Source of the DNA: CAKKQX01 sp963734595
GTDB taxonomy: Bacteria; Pseudomonadota; Gammaproteobacteria; Burkholderiales; SG8-41
Direction: 5' to 3'
DNA: 64,000 nucleotides
Assembly: GCA_963734595.1 (NCBI GenBank)
Contig: CAVTHV010000018.1
Location: 248,001 to 312,000 of the forward strand
The notes beneath the pieces are model-generated. The model was given only the letters and a program-made list of their open reading frames with translations. It made no database searches and was not told where the DNA came from. Made by a program: the position numbers and the translations under genes. Position 1 is the first letter of the stretch. Each line of letters begins with the position of its first letter. Below, one piece after another: positions 1-8,704 of this stretch.

Positions 1-421
1 CTTCGATTTTTTCCTTGATGATGCGGATGCCGGCCATCAGGCGCGCGCTGTGGCCGACGGTGACGGTCACGCCGTACTGCTTCTGCAGCGCCTCGATTTT
101 CAGGCCGTCTTCCAGCGTCTGCGAGATCGGCTTCTCGGTGTAGACATGCTTGCCGGCCTTGGCGACCGTCTCCGCCACCGGCAGGTGCTGTTCGTTGGGC
201 ACGGTCAGGATCACGCCCTTGATTTCGGGGTTGGACAGCATCGCATTCATGTCGGGTGCTGCGGGCACGCCCATTTCCTTGGCGAACGCATCGCGTTTTT
301 CCTGCGAACGGCTGTAGCCGGCGACGATCTGGATCTTGTCGGACTGCTTGGCGGCACGGGTCAGGACTTTGGCCCAGCGGCCGAGGCCGACGATGCCGAC
401 TTTGACGGGGGTGGTGCTCAT
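1..421 (-). CDS. Gfo/Idh/MocA family oxidoreductase, N-terminal part
   Basis: This is the first 140 codons of an NAD(P)-dependent oxidoreductase; the gene runs off the left edge. The translation begins MSTTPVKVGIVGLGRWAKVL, which holds the Rossmann dinucleotide-binding glycines (GIVGLGRW). About 95 residues in comes YTEKPIS, the EKP signature of the Gfo/Idh/MocA family, whose Lys is catalytic. Members oxidise or reduce sugars, inositols or related polyols in the cytoplasm. The ATG at 421 is preceded by a GGAGAAG-type ribosome site. It is divergent from the GntR gene at 515, with an operator-like palindrome between, so control by that regulator is likely. The substrate cannot be told from this part. 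Confidence 0.9.
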   Translation of the reverse strand, partial: MSTTPVKVGIVGLGRWAKVLTRAAKQSDKIQIVAGYSRSQEKRDAFAKEMGVPAAPDMNAMLSNPEIKGVILTVPNEQHLPVAETVAKAGKHVYTEKPISQTLEDGLKIEALQKQYGVTVTVGHSARLMAGIRIIKEKIE

Positions 422-470
422 GACTGACTTCTCCTCACGGTTAACTTAGCGCTTGCACAAAGGGATATCT

Positions 471-495
471 CGTAATATCGTATTACGGTATTACG
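471..495. promoter_or_regulatory. Probable GntR operator, repeated CGTAATA/TATTACG half-sites
   Basis: Three half-sites lie together in the divergent gap: CGTAATA at 471, TATTACG at 481 and TATTACG at 489. The first two form a perfect 7-bp dyad around TCG. The position, 20 bases before the GntR start and about 50 before the oxidoreductase start, fits autoregulation plus control of the neighbour. The link to this regulator is inference. Confidence 0.6.
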
Positions 496-514
496 ATCAG
501 GTCAACTAGGTTTT

Positions 515-1219
515 ATGGATCCATTGCCCGCCCTGGGAGTGCAAAAGCTCGCCGCGCCGCTGCGCCAGCAGGTGCTGGACGGCCTGCGCCAGGCGATCAT
601 CGACGGCCGGCTCGCGCCCGGCGCGCGGCTCACCGAGCGCGAACTTACCGAGATGATGGGCGTGTCGCGCACCGTGATTCGCGAGGCGTTGCGCCAGCTC
701 GAATCCGAGGGGCTGATCGCGATCATTCCCAACAAGGGGCCGGTGGTGCGGGAACTGACGCCGGCTGAAGCCCGCGACCTGTATTCGATCCGGGCCGTGC
801 TCGAGGGGTTTGCCGCGCGGCTGTTTACCGAGAATGCGCGCGATGCGGAGTTGAAACGCCTGGCGCAGGCGCTCGATGTCGTGGCCGGCGCCTACGGGCG
901 CGGCGATGCGCAGGAAGTGCTGGAAACCAAGAACCGCTTCTATGAAGTGCTGTTCGCGGGTGCGGGAAGCGAAACGCTGTCGTCGATGCTGGGCACGCTG
1001 CATGCGCGCATCTGGCGCTGGCGCGCGCTCGGTCTTTCCCATCCGCAGCGTTCCGCCGAGCGCTCGAAGGAAAGCATCGAGGGATTGCGCGCGATCCTCG
1101 CCGCGATCAGGAAACGCGACGCCGAGGCCGCGGAGAAACTCACGCGCGAGGAAGCGCAGCACGCGGCAGCCGAAATCATGCGGCTCATCGAAAAGCCGGC
1201 CGCGCCCGCTCCTGTCTAG
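515..1219 (+). CDS. GntR family transcriptional regulator, FCD (FadR-like) subfamily
   Basis: This 234-residue cytoplasmic repressor has an N-terminal winged helix-turn-helix at about residues 15-80 (recognition helix region SRTVIREALRQLESEGL, about 51-67). A C-terminal all-helical FCD ligand domain follows at about 85-220, beginning with the typical LYSIRAVLEGFAARL helix. FCD regulators bind small carboxylates or sugar acids and leave their operator. The start chosen is ATG 515, straight after the AT-rich palindrome. It is divergent from the Gfo/Idh/MocA gene, which is its probable target. The effector is unknown. Confidence 0.9.
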   Translation: MDPLPALGVQKLAAPLRQQVLDGLRQAIIDGRLAPGARLTERELTEMMGVSRTVIREALRQLESEGLIAIIPNKGPVVRELTPAEARDLYSIRAVLEGFAARLFTENARDAELKRLAQALDVVAGAYGRGDAQEVLETKNRFYEVLFAGAGSETLSSMLGTLHARIWRWRALGLSHPQRSAERSKESIEGLRAILAAIRKRDAEAAEKLTREEAQHAAAEIMRLIEKPAAPAPV

Positions 1220-1237
1220 GAGCGTGACTTCAGACTG

Positions 1238-1424
1238 CTATCCCTGCGAGCAAAAGTCCCCGGATCGAGACCGGCGCGTCACAGGTTTGGCGACCTTTTG
1301 TTTCAAACCGGCCAGTGCGGCAAAGCCGGCATGCAGGAGTCCGGCGATATATTCGTGCGCGCAATTTGTGCGCTTCATCGACATAAGGCTCGAAATCACG
1401 GGGCAGACTGGTTTCCGGTTTCAT
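1238..1424 (-). pseudogene. Small protein gene of about 60 codons with one frame shift
   Basis: ATG 1424 has a good AGGAGA ribosome site. The product starts MKPETSLPRDFEPYVDEAHK followed by LRA. If one extra base is removed near 1361 the frame continues as EYIAGLLHAGFAALAGLKQK and stops at TAG 1238. That reading gives the acidic-aromatic head plus amphipathic helix seen in short proteobacterial proteins of the RSP_7527 kind; this resemblance is from memory and unproven. Read as printed, the tail becomes Arg/Cys-rich and unconvincing. I treat the shift as a probable sequence error, not decay. Function unknown. Confidence 0.5.
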
Positions 1425-1471
1425 GTTGCGTTCTCCTGGGTAGGGATGGGGTAATGCCTTTCGACTCCGGA

Positions 1472-1714
1472 TCAGTGGTGCGCCAGTTTGTCGAAAGACG
1501 ACTTGGCCCGCGCCGCCATGGTCACGAAGCCATGTTCGATGCCGGCAACCGCGGACACGACGCCCGATACCGCATGTGAAATGAGGTCGGCAATAAACTC
1601 CGCATCACGCACATGAGCCTTGGCCAGTTCACGCTTGCTTTCGCTCACGTTGACATTGTTCAACAGGTCAACCATGCTCGGTCCCACCAGTGTACTTTTA
1701 GTAATGTTTGCCAT
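1472..1714 (-). CDS. Small conserved-looking hypothetical protein, 80 aa
   Basis: An 80-residue protein, MANITKSTLVGPSMVDLLNN at the start, preceded by a strong AAAGGAGA ribosome site 8 nt before ATG 1714. The upstream region is AT-rich and probably holds its promoter. The sequence is mostly helical, with a small hydrophobic stretch (FIADLISHAVSGVVSAVAGI, about 40-59) that could sit at a membrane or pack in a bundle. It has no signal peptide or Cys. It is in the same orientation as the small gene at 1238-1424, about 50 bases away, so they may be cotranscribed. I do not recognise the family. Confidence 0.6.
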   Translation of the reverse strand: MANITKSTLVGPSMVDLLNNVNVSESKRELAKAHVRDAEFIADLISHAVSGVVSAVAGIEHGFVTMAARAKSSFDKLAHH

Positions 1715-2115
1715 TTTGAAGTCTCCTTTCAGTTAGTCTTGCTGCATTGCAATAACATAGTGTATAAAATAAATACATTCATAAAATCATCCTACATGCA
1801 CATTAGAACACATCTAAACGAAAATATTGCGCTGCAGTAGAGTATTTATTGTCAAATGACAATTAAGATAAACTAATCCGAAAGGGCGGAGAAGGGGGTT
1901 GCTGTGACAAGTTACCGAATCCCCCTGCTTTCCTGGTGGATTCCCTGAACGCGCGCCTGTATCCGATCTCAGGCGGCAGTTCTTCCTCTGTGGGCGGGGT
2001 GTTACGATAGCCGCATGTCGCGTGCTGATGGACTGGACGGGCATTCCCCGCGCCACCGCCGCAGATCGCCAATAATCCGTTGTTTTAAAACAATATTTTA
2101 AGTCAGGAAGTGGGC
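1715..2115. other. Intergenic, AT-rich promoter region
   Basis: About 400 bases without a convincing gene. The left part (1740-1860) is strongly AT-rich compared with the rest of the window and probably carries divergent promoters for the small gene on the minus strand and for the MBL-fold gene at 2116. Short frames in 1814-2122 have no start signals or family likeness. Confidence 0.5.
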
Positions 2116-3117
2116 ATGCCAAACGACATCACCCGTAATCTGCTTGCAGTCGATGCGCTCGAAGTGCAGGTGCTGGTGGACAACGTCACCGACTCCTTGT
2201 CCACCGTGCCGAAGGACGTGACCAACGAGGTGCCGGTGCTGATGAAAAACGGCACGCTCAAGATGGCCGCGGGGGAATACCGCTGCTGCGCGCATCACGG
2301 CCTCTCGCTCATCATCACCGCGCGCGTCGGCAACGACAAGCAGACGCTGGTGTTCGACGCCGGCCCGGAAGCCTATACCGTGACGCGCAACGGCGCGCTG
2401 CTCAAGGTGCCGTTCGGCGACGCCGGCGCGGTGGTGCTCTCGCACGGCCACTGGGACCATGCCGGCGGCCTGGTGGAAGCGGTGCGCCAGGTGACGGCGA
2501 TGAACGGCGGCAAGCGCGTCGAGTGCCACGTCAATCCCGGCATGTTCGTGACGCGCGGCACGCTGCGCCACGGCGGCGAACCGCTGCCGCAGAAGCCGGT
2601 GCCGAGCCCGCAGGAACTCGCCGCCGCGGGCGCGACCGTCGTCAATGCGCCGGAAGCGCGGCTGCTGCTCGACAATTGTTTCTACCTGAGCGGCGAGATT
2701 CCGCGCGTGACGCCCTACGAGAAAGGGCTGCCCGGCCACCTGAAGCGCACGGCCGACGGCAAATCGTGGGAACCCGACCCGTGGCTGATGGACGAGCGTT
2801 ACGTCGCGGCGCACGTGAAAGGCAAGGGCGCGATCGTGTTCACCGCATGCTCGCACGCCGGCGTGATCAACGTGCTGAAGGACGCGCGCAATGTCTTCGG
2901 CGACGTGCCGCTGCACGCGGTGATGGGCGGCTTCCACCTCTCCGGGCAGCAGATCGAGGAAATCATCCCCGACACGATCAACGACATGAAGGGGTTCGGC
3001 CTGAAGCGCATCGTGCCCGCGCACTGCACCGGCTGGCGCGCGGTCGGCGCGCTGGTGCAGGCGTTCGGCGAAGAACTCATCGTGCCCTCGGCGGTCGGCA
3101 GGCAGTTTGTTTTTTAA
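2116..3117 (+). CDS. Metallo-beta-lactamase-fold hydrolase (MJ0301-like)
   Basis: A 333-residue cytoplasmic enzyme of the metallo-beta-lactamase fold. The metal-binding motif SHGHWDH is near residues 109-115. Further likely ligands are the His of FTACSHAGV, the His of MGGFHLSG and the His of VPAHCTGW near the C terminus. This arrangement matches the family annotated as 7,8-dihydropterin-6-yl-methyl-4-(beta-D-ribofuranosyl)aminobenzene 5'-phosphate synthase, although in bacteria the real substrate is generally unknown. ATG 2116 is chosen over the in-frame GTG 2110 because AGGAAG directly precedes it and overlaps the GTG. Confidence 0.85.
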   Translation: MPNDITRNLLAVDALEVQVLVDNVTDSLSTVPKDVTNEVPVLMKNGTLKMAAGEYRCCAHHGLSLIITARVGNDKQTLVFDAGPEAYTVTRNGALLKVPFGDAGAVVLSHGHWDHAGGLVEAVRQVTAMNGGKRVECHVNPGMFVTRGTLRHGGEPLPQKPVPSPQELAAAGATVVNAPEARLLLDNCFYLSGEIPRVTPYEKGLPGHLKRTADGKSWEPDPWLMDERYVAAHVKGKGAIVFTACSHAGVINVLKDARNVFGDVPLHAVMGGFHLSGQQIEEIIPDTINDMKGFGLKRIVPAHCTGWRAVGALVQAFGEELIVPSAVGRQFVF

Positions 3118-3280
3118 AATGTCCTGAATGAAGTTGCTCGTCGCGAAAGTTCGGCTGAAAGCCGCGCTCGGACGCGATAGGGTTGGGAACGAGGGGCGCG
3201 CTATATGGCGCTCAATGTTCGGGCGGCTGAGCCTCGGCTTTCGTTCGCGCAGTGATCTGCGCGTGAGCCGCGGTTCCGGA

Positions 3281-3892
3281 CTAGAGCCCGATCGTGGTTT
3301 CGGCCACGCACCTCGCGACGTGGCCGGCAGTGCCGAGTGTGCGTGATCCAGCGCTGGCCGGCCCGCGATGTCGAACCGATGAACGAGCCGAGTTCGACGA
3401 GTTCCGGTTCCGTGAAGTGGGCGTGCAGCGATCTTTCCACAATCTCGCCCGTCGGCGCTCGCAGGGTTCCAGCACGATGTGCGTCGGTAGTAGCGAAGCG
3501 CGAGCGCCGCTCCGCGTTCGGTGAAAAGCGGCGACTGACTCGAAGCCGCGCCGAGGTCTGGCGAGCTTCTCCTCGTTCGCGATCTGTAAACTTTCGTCCC
3601 TGCCGATGCCAGACTGGACGGCGCGCTGTATATGGGCCTCAGTAGTTGCAGCCGAGGGTTTGCGAGACGCGAAGCCGGCACAGTTCCTTGATGTGCCGGT
3701 CGACGATCCCGCGGCTTTGAACAGTCGCTCCCAAGCGTAGATGAAGGCGCGCAGCACCTCGGGCTGATGCGCGCGCAGCGGCCTGGATCTCCGGGCGGGG
3801 CGTGCTGTGGAGCATCGCCTGGTGCAGCGCGTCGCGCAGTTCGCAGGGTCTTCGAGATCGTCCGGATCGATCGTAGCTCGATGTGCGCACAT
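3281..3892 (-). pseudogene. Carboxymuconolactone decarboxylase (AhpD-like) family gene, multiply frameshifted
   Basis: No single frame is open, but pieces of one family member follow one another in three minus-strand frames. In order they are: DALHQAMLHSTPRPEIQAA, LRAHQPEVLRAFIYAWERLF, GIVDRHIKELCRLRVSQTLG with CNY, FTERGAALALRY, and near the end HAHFTEPELVELGSFIGS. This is the order of a CMD-family peroxidase-like protein. At least five shifts are needed in about 600 bases. The CNY that should open the active-site Cys pair is present, but the second Cys cannot be read reliably. Either a decayed gene or a very error-rich stretch. Confidence 0.7.
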
Positions 3893-4140
3893 GCCCGCCT
3901 CCTTTGAGGATTGGGAAATTCGAGCGGTGATACCGGCTCATTTTGCGCTGTCGCACAAAAAGTTGGCATCCCGTCGATGCCCAACACGTTGTTGCAAAAA
4001 CTTGCAATACAAAATCCGGCGGCCCGCGGTCGCGGCGATGCTGCTGCGGTGTATAGCTTTTGACGGTCGGCGGAAAAGGTCACGAACCGCGACCATCAGC
4101 AAGGCCGTGCTTGCGGACGTTGATCCCGAAAAGTTTATCG

Positions 4141-5512
4141 ATGGCGCCGAACACTTTAAGCAAATTACGCCGCATCCGGCTGCCGGCACGGTTCACCGCG
4201 GTTTCCTGGCGCGATCTCGCGGCAACGCTGGGCCCCATACTCCTCATCAGCCTGATTGCGCTCTGGATCGCGTTCAAATTCGTCCGCCCGGCGCCGCCCG
4301 ATACCATCATCCTCACCGCCGGCCCCGAGGGCAGCATTTTCAGCACCACGGCCGAGAAGTACCGCAAGATACTCGCGCGCAACGGCGTGACGCTGAAGAT
4401 CCTGCCCTCGCAGGGCTCGCTGGAAAACCTCAAGCGGCTGACCGATCCTTCGATTCGAGGTCGACGTCGGCTTCGTCCAGGGCGGCGTGTCGCAGGGGAT
4501 GGACATCGATGAGCTGGCGTCGCTCGGCAGCGTCTTCTATGAACCGCTCGCCGTGTTCTACCACAGCGCAAAGCCCGGTCGACCGGCTTTCCGTCCTGCG
4601 CGGCAAGCGGCTGGCGATCGGCAGTCGAGGGCAGCGGAACACGCGCCCTTGCTTTGATCCTGCTCAAGGCCAATGGCATGGAGCCCGGCGGCCCGACCGC
4701 GCTGCTGGATCTGGGCGGGGATGACGCGGCGCAGGCGCTGATCGCAGGCAAGGTCGATGCCGTGTTCCTGATGGGAGATTCCGCCGCGCCGCCGGTCATG
4801 CGCAAGCTCATGCGGACGCCGGGAATCCGGCTGCTCAATTTCGCGCAGGCCGATGCCTATGCGCGCCGCTTCACCTATCTGAGCAAGCTCGAACTGCCGA
4901 TGGGGTCCATCGATTTCGGCAAGAATATCCCCGCGCAGAATCTCGCGCTGATCGGCCCCACGGTCGAGCTCGTCGCGCGCGAGGATTTGCATCCGGCGCT
5001 GTCCGATCTGCTGATCGACGCCGCGCGTGAAGTGCACTCGGGCGCGACCCTGCTGCAGCGCGCGGGCGAGTTTCCGGCCCCGCTCGAGCACGAATTCCCG
5101 ATCAGCAGCGACGCGAGCCGTTACTACAAATCGGGCAAGAGTTTCTTCTATCGCTATCTGCCGTTCTGGCTGGCGAGCCTGACCGACCGCATGCTGGTGA
5201 TCCTGGTGCCGATCGTCGTGCTGCTGATCCCGGGATTGCGGCTGGTGCCCGTGCTCTACAGCTGGCGCGTCAGGTCGCGCATCTACCGCTGGTACGGCGC
5301 GCTGCTGGCGCTCGAACGGGACGTGCTCGCGCATCCGGAACCGGAGAAGCACGCGGACATGCTCAAGCGGCTCGATGCCATCGAGCAGGGCGTCAACAGC
5401 CTCAAGGTGCCGCTCTCGTTCGCCGACCAGTTCTACGTGCTGCGCGGGCACATCAGCTTCGTGCGCGAGCGGCTGGTGGCGCAGCCAGGATCTGAAATAC
5501 CGCTTCGAATAA
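4141..5512 (+). CDS. TAXI family TRAP-type solute receptor, membrane anchored (frameshifted)
   Basis: A substrate-binding protein of the TAXI (TRAP-associated extracytoplasmic immunogenic) family. An N-terminal membrane segment (about 22-42) anchors it, the binding domain lies in the periplasm (VRPAPPDTIILTAGPEGSIF begins it), and a second membrane segment (MLVILVPIVVLLIPGLRLVP) precedes a cytoplasmic helical tail. Four single-base shifts (about 4455, 4570, 4624, 5485) must be undone to keep family sequence. The last correction gives the tail AQQDLKYRFE and a stop at 5510, directly before a hairpin terminator. There is no TRAP permease gene nearby, as is common for this anchored subtype. Confidence 0.75.
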
Positions 5513-5517
5513 AATAT

Positions 5518-5547
5518 AAAATCCGGCTGATGCTGACCGGATTTTTG
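5518..5547 (+). terminator. Rho-independent terminator after the TAXI gene
   Basis: A perfect 9-bp stem AAAATCCGG/CCGGATTTT (5518-5526 with 5537-5545) and a 10-base loop, followed by further T. It lies six bases past the corrected stop of the TAXI gene, supporting that stop. Confidence 0.75.
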
Positions 5548-5717
5548 TTGCGGCGGATAAGGGCGAATAAGCGGAGCCGCGGCCAATTTTGCCTCGACCG
5601 CTGGGTTGTGCGAATCAAAAAATCAGTCTGAGGAGATTTTTATGCCGGGCCTGAAATTTCTCGTTCGCTGTATCCATGCCGTGATCGCGCCATCGTTTCA
5701 TCCGGTTTCACGTTCCA

Positions 5718-6683
5718 ATGCGGACCGCAGCGTGGCTGACGGGCCTGTTGTCGGCGGCATGCGTTTTTCAGGCGTCCGCCGCAGACGTCTATCCTCATCG
5801 CCCGGTGCGGTTGATCATTCCGTACCCGCCCGGCGGCGCCGGTGATTTCGTCGGACGGCTGCTCGGCGCCAAGCTCACCGAGGCGCTGGGCCAGCAGGTC
5901 GTCAACGACAATCGTCCGGGCGGCGGCCAGCTGATTGCCACGCAGCTCGCGGCCCAGGCGCAGCCCGACGGCTACACGCTGTTTCTCGCCAGCGCCACGC
6001 ACGGCATCAATCCCGGTTTGCGGAAAAAACTGCCGTACGATTCGATCAAGGACTTTGCGCCGATCACGCTGGTGGCGAGTTCGCCGCTGATTTTCGTCGC
6101 GCATCCGTCGCTCAACGTCGGCACCATCCAGGAACTGGTGGCGCTGGCCAAGGCGCGGCCGGGGAAGATCAATTACGGTTCTTCGGGGCCGGGCACCGGC
6201 GGCCATCTGTCGGTCGAGATGCTGAAGTGGATGACGCATATCGATATGGTCCACGTGCCGTACAAGGGCGCCGGTCCGGCGCTGACCGCTTTGGTCGCGG
6301 GGCAGGTCCAGCTGGTGTGCACCAGCCCGCTGGCCGCGCTGCCGTTCGTGCGTGACGGCCGCCTGCGCGGCCTGGCGATGACCTCGCGCACCCGTTCGCA
6401 GGCGGCGCCGGATATTCCCACGGTGGCCGAATCCGGCGTGCCGGGTTATGAATCCACGCTGTGGTATGCGCTGCTGGCGCCGGCGGGCACGCCGAAGCCG
6501 ATCATCAAGCGGCTGCATGCGGAAACGGTGCGGATCATCCATTCGCCCGACGTCACCGCGAAGCTGCGGGGGCTGGGCGCCGATCCGATTGGCAGCAGTC
6601 CGGAAGAACTGTCAAAATTCCTCAAGACCGAGATCGCGCGCTGGACCGAAGTGATCCGCGCAGCGCATATCAGCGCGGATTAA
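5718..6683 (+). CDS. Bug family tripartite tricarboxylate transporter receptor
   Basis: A 321-residue periplasmic solute-binding protein. A signal peptide (MRTAAWLTGLLSAACVFQAS then AADVYP) is followed by the family hallmarks YPHRPVRLIIPYPPGGAGDF, VVNDNRPGGG, AQPDGYTLFLA and MVHVPYKGAGPALT. Bug receptors bind carboxylates or other small organics for TctAB-type permeases; no permease is here. A strong ribosome site with ATG lies at 5642 but in another frame, so one base error may hide a longer N terminus. It stands about 230 bases before the selenoprotein gene, and a functional link is possible but unproven. Confidence 0.9.
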   Translation: MRTAAWLTGLLSAACVFQASAADVYPHRPVRLIIPYPPGGAGDFVGRLLGAKLTEALGQQVVNDNRPGGGQLIATQLAAQAQPDGYTLFLASATHGINPGLRKKLPYDSIKDFAPITLVASSPLIFVAHPSLNVGTIQELVALAKARPGKINYGSSGPGTGGHLSVEMLKWMTHIDMVHVPYKGAGPALTALVAGQVQLVCTSPLAALPFVRDGRLRGLAMTSRTRSQAAPDIPTVAESGVPGYESTLWYALLAPAGTPKPIIKRLHAETVRIIHSPDVTAKLRGLGADPIGSSPEELSKFLKTEIARWTEVIRAAHISAD

Positions 6684-6711
6684 GAGCGTGTGGCAAAAGA
6701 CCGGAAAAATG

Positions 6712-6855
6712 CATCGGCCACAGAAAGCACAGAAAGCATCAGAGAACACAGAGAACACAGAGAAAATGACTGATTAATATTTAAAACAATATGATATGAG
6801 ACATGATTCGTTGTTTGTTTTTCCTCTGTGACCTCCGTGTTCTCTGTGGCTATAG
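6712..6855. repeat. CACAGAG-type inverted-arm repeat
   Basis: The left arm repeats CACAGAAAG/CACAGAGAA units (6717-6765). The right arm at about 6820-6852 is its complement (CTCTGTG, CCGTGTTCTCTGTGGCTA). Unit spacing is about 9 nt and the spacer is AT-rich. The same structure recurs at 22061, 31132 and 54618. Confidence 0.75.
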
Positions 6856-6915
6856 GATTTCGTTTTTCTGATTTTGTCCCGGACTCTGAATCAACGTACA
6901 GGCAGGGAGACAACG

Positions 6916-7458
6916 ATGAGCGCAACGGTATTGCTTTACGATCCGACGGCGGCGCGCCAGGGCGCGGCGGGGCAGGCGCAGCAGGCGCTGCAGGGCCTGC
7001 GCGGCAAGGTCGTCGGTTTCATCGACAACGCCAAACCCAATTTCGAATATCTGGTCGACGATCTCGCCGCGCAATTTCTCGGCCGCTACGGCGTCAGCCG
7101 CGTGATCAAGCGCAAGAAGCGCGCGGCATCGGTGGCGGCGGACGATGCGGTGTACGAGGAACTCGCGCAGCAGTGCGACCTGGTGATCACCGGGTCGGGC
7201 GATTGAGGGTCGTGCGCGTCGTGGAGTATCCACGACTCCATAGAAATCGAGAAACGCGGCCGTGCCGCGATCACGGTGTGCTCGACGGCGTTTGCCACGC
7301 TGGGCCGGGCGCAGGCGCGGGCCCTCGGCCATCCCGATCTGCCGATCGCCGTCATCGCGCATCCGTTCGGGATCCGCACGCGTGACGAGGTGCGGCAGAT
7401 TGCGGCTCAGTGTGTCGAAGAGATCGTGAAACTCGTGAGCAAGGACTCTGCGAAATGA
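6916..7458 (+). CDS. UGSC family selenoprotein (TGA at 7204 read as Sec)
   Basis: Reading through TGA 7204-7206 in the same frame gives one continuous 180-residue protein. Around the TGA the sequence is VITGSGD-U-GSCASWSIHD, the UGSC motif of the UGSC family of (seleno)proteins reported in metagenomic selenoproteome surveys; many homologues have Cys at U. Sec would be residue 97 and the resolving Cys residue 100. After it the family continues with IEIEKRGRAAITVCSTAF and LGHPDLPIAVIAHPFG. A 7-bp hairpin starts 11 nt past the TGA. ATG 6916 follows a GGGAGA ribosome site. The stop overlaps the next ATG (ATGA). A redox role is inferred from the U..C pair; the reaction is unknown. Confidence 0.88.
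7218..7236 (+). promoter_or_regulatory. Bacterial SECIS-like hairpin after TGA 7204
   Basis: GTCGTGG (7218-7224), loop AGTAT (7225-7229), CCACGAC (7230-7236): a perfect 7-bp stem with a 5-nt loop. The loop begins 19 nt after the TGA and has G at its second position. Both fit known bacterial SECIS elements, which lie inside the reading frame and bind SelB. Confidence 0.75.
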
Positions 7459-8520
7459 GTGACGATACGCCGGCGGAGCGCGCTGCACTGTTCGAAGCGC
7501 CCGACGATCTGGACGCGATCAACCGGCTTTACCGCGAGCGGCGCTGGAGCGACGGCCTGCCCATCGTGCCGCCGACGCAGGAGCGCGTGGCGCGCATGCT
7601 GGGCGCGACGCGCCGCGCGCGCGACGAAGTCGTTGCCGCCGTCGCCCCCGGTTACGGCGCGGCGACGGTCGAGCGGATCGCGATCAACGCCGTGCTCGCG
7701 GGATGCGACCCCGAGTACCTGCCGCTGCTGATCGCGGCGACCGAAGCGGTGGCGGCGCCCGAATTCAATCTGCAGGGCATACAGTCGACCACCAATCCGG
7801 TCGCGGTGTGGCTCATCGTCAACGGGCCCATCGCGCAGCGCCTGAACGTGAACAGCACGTTCAATTGCCTGGGGCAGGGGGCGTGGGCCAACGCCACGCT
7901 CGGCCGCGCGCTGCGATTGATCCTGCAGAACGTCGGCGGCGCGCTGCCGGGTGAAATGGACCGGGCCACGCAGGGCCAGCCGGGCAAGTACAGCTTCTGC
8001 TGCGCCGAGAACGAGGCCGGCAATCCGTGGGAGCCGCTGCACGTCGAACGCGGATTCGCGCGCGAATGCAGCACGGTGACGGTGGTCGGCGCCGAAGGCA
8101 CGATGAACATGAATTCCCATGCCAAGGACGCCGTGGAACTCGCGCGGGTGATCGCGGAGACCATGATTCATCCGCCGAGCAACGAATACACCCACGGCGG
8201 CGAGCCGTGGCTGGTGCTCGGGCCGGAGCACGCCGAAGTTTTCCGGATGCGCCGGCTGGAGCAAGGCGGAGGTCAAGCAGCGGTTGTGGGAGCAATCGAA
8301 AATGAAAGCGGGCCGCATGAGTGCGAGGGACCTCATGCGCGCGGTCGATTCGCGCACCGCGGAACTGGGTCCGATCGGGCCCGAGACCCTGCTGCCGATC
8401 TCGGCGCGTGCCGAAGACATCGGCATCGTGGTCGCCGGCGGGCCGGGCACGCATTCGATTTATATCCCGAGCTTCGGCAACACGCGCGCGGTGACGCGGG
8501 AAGTCGTTGACAGGCAGTGA
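7455..8520 (+). CDS. Uncharacterised partner of the UGSC selenoprotein (one frame shift)
   Basis: A protein of about 354 residues translated from an ATG that overlaps the selenoprotein stop, so the two are translationally coupled. It starts MSDDTPAERAAL and soon has RRWSDGLPIVPPTQERV, a motif I recall from uncharacterised proteins often near UGSC genes. It has no membrane segment or signal peptide. Cysteines occur in AGCDPEYL, FNCLGQG, YSFCCAENE and RECSTVT and could take part in thiol chemistry with the Sec protein. Near 8253 one extra base breaks the frame (VFRDAGWSKAEVKQR is restored by removing it). The family is unnamed to me; a two-component enzyme is inference. Confidence 0.75.
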
Positions 8521-8560
8521 TTGAGTGATTGAGTGATTAAGTGATTCTGTGATTAAGTGA
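8517..8560. repeat. Short tandem repeat GTGATTGA/GTGATTAA
   Basis: Five imperfect copies of GTGATT(A/G)A follow directly on the stop of the partner gene. A related stretch with GTGATT and AATCGTGA units stands at 53204-53250. No function is apparent. Confidence 0.6.
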
Positions 8561-8704
8561 AATGTATCTTTTAGGTCCTCATCCCTCATCCCTCGGCACT
8601 TGGCGCTCGTGCGACGACGCTAACGTAATGCGTTGTTTTAATTATTAAAAAGTGTTCGCGCGGAGCACGCGGACGTGAACCAGAAAAAGGAGAGGTATTG
8701 ATTG

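Noticed and set aside
2098..4083. Very long minus-strand open frame of 661 codons
   Set aside because: It is the antisense shadow of the MBL-fold gene plus part of the broken CMD gene; Arg/His-rich composition and no family likeness.
8517..8560. GTGATT tandem repeat as a CRISPR array
   Set aside because: Units are 8-9 bases with no spacers and are degenerate.
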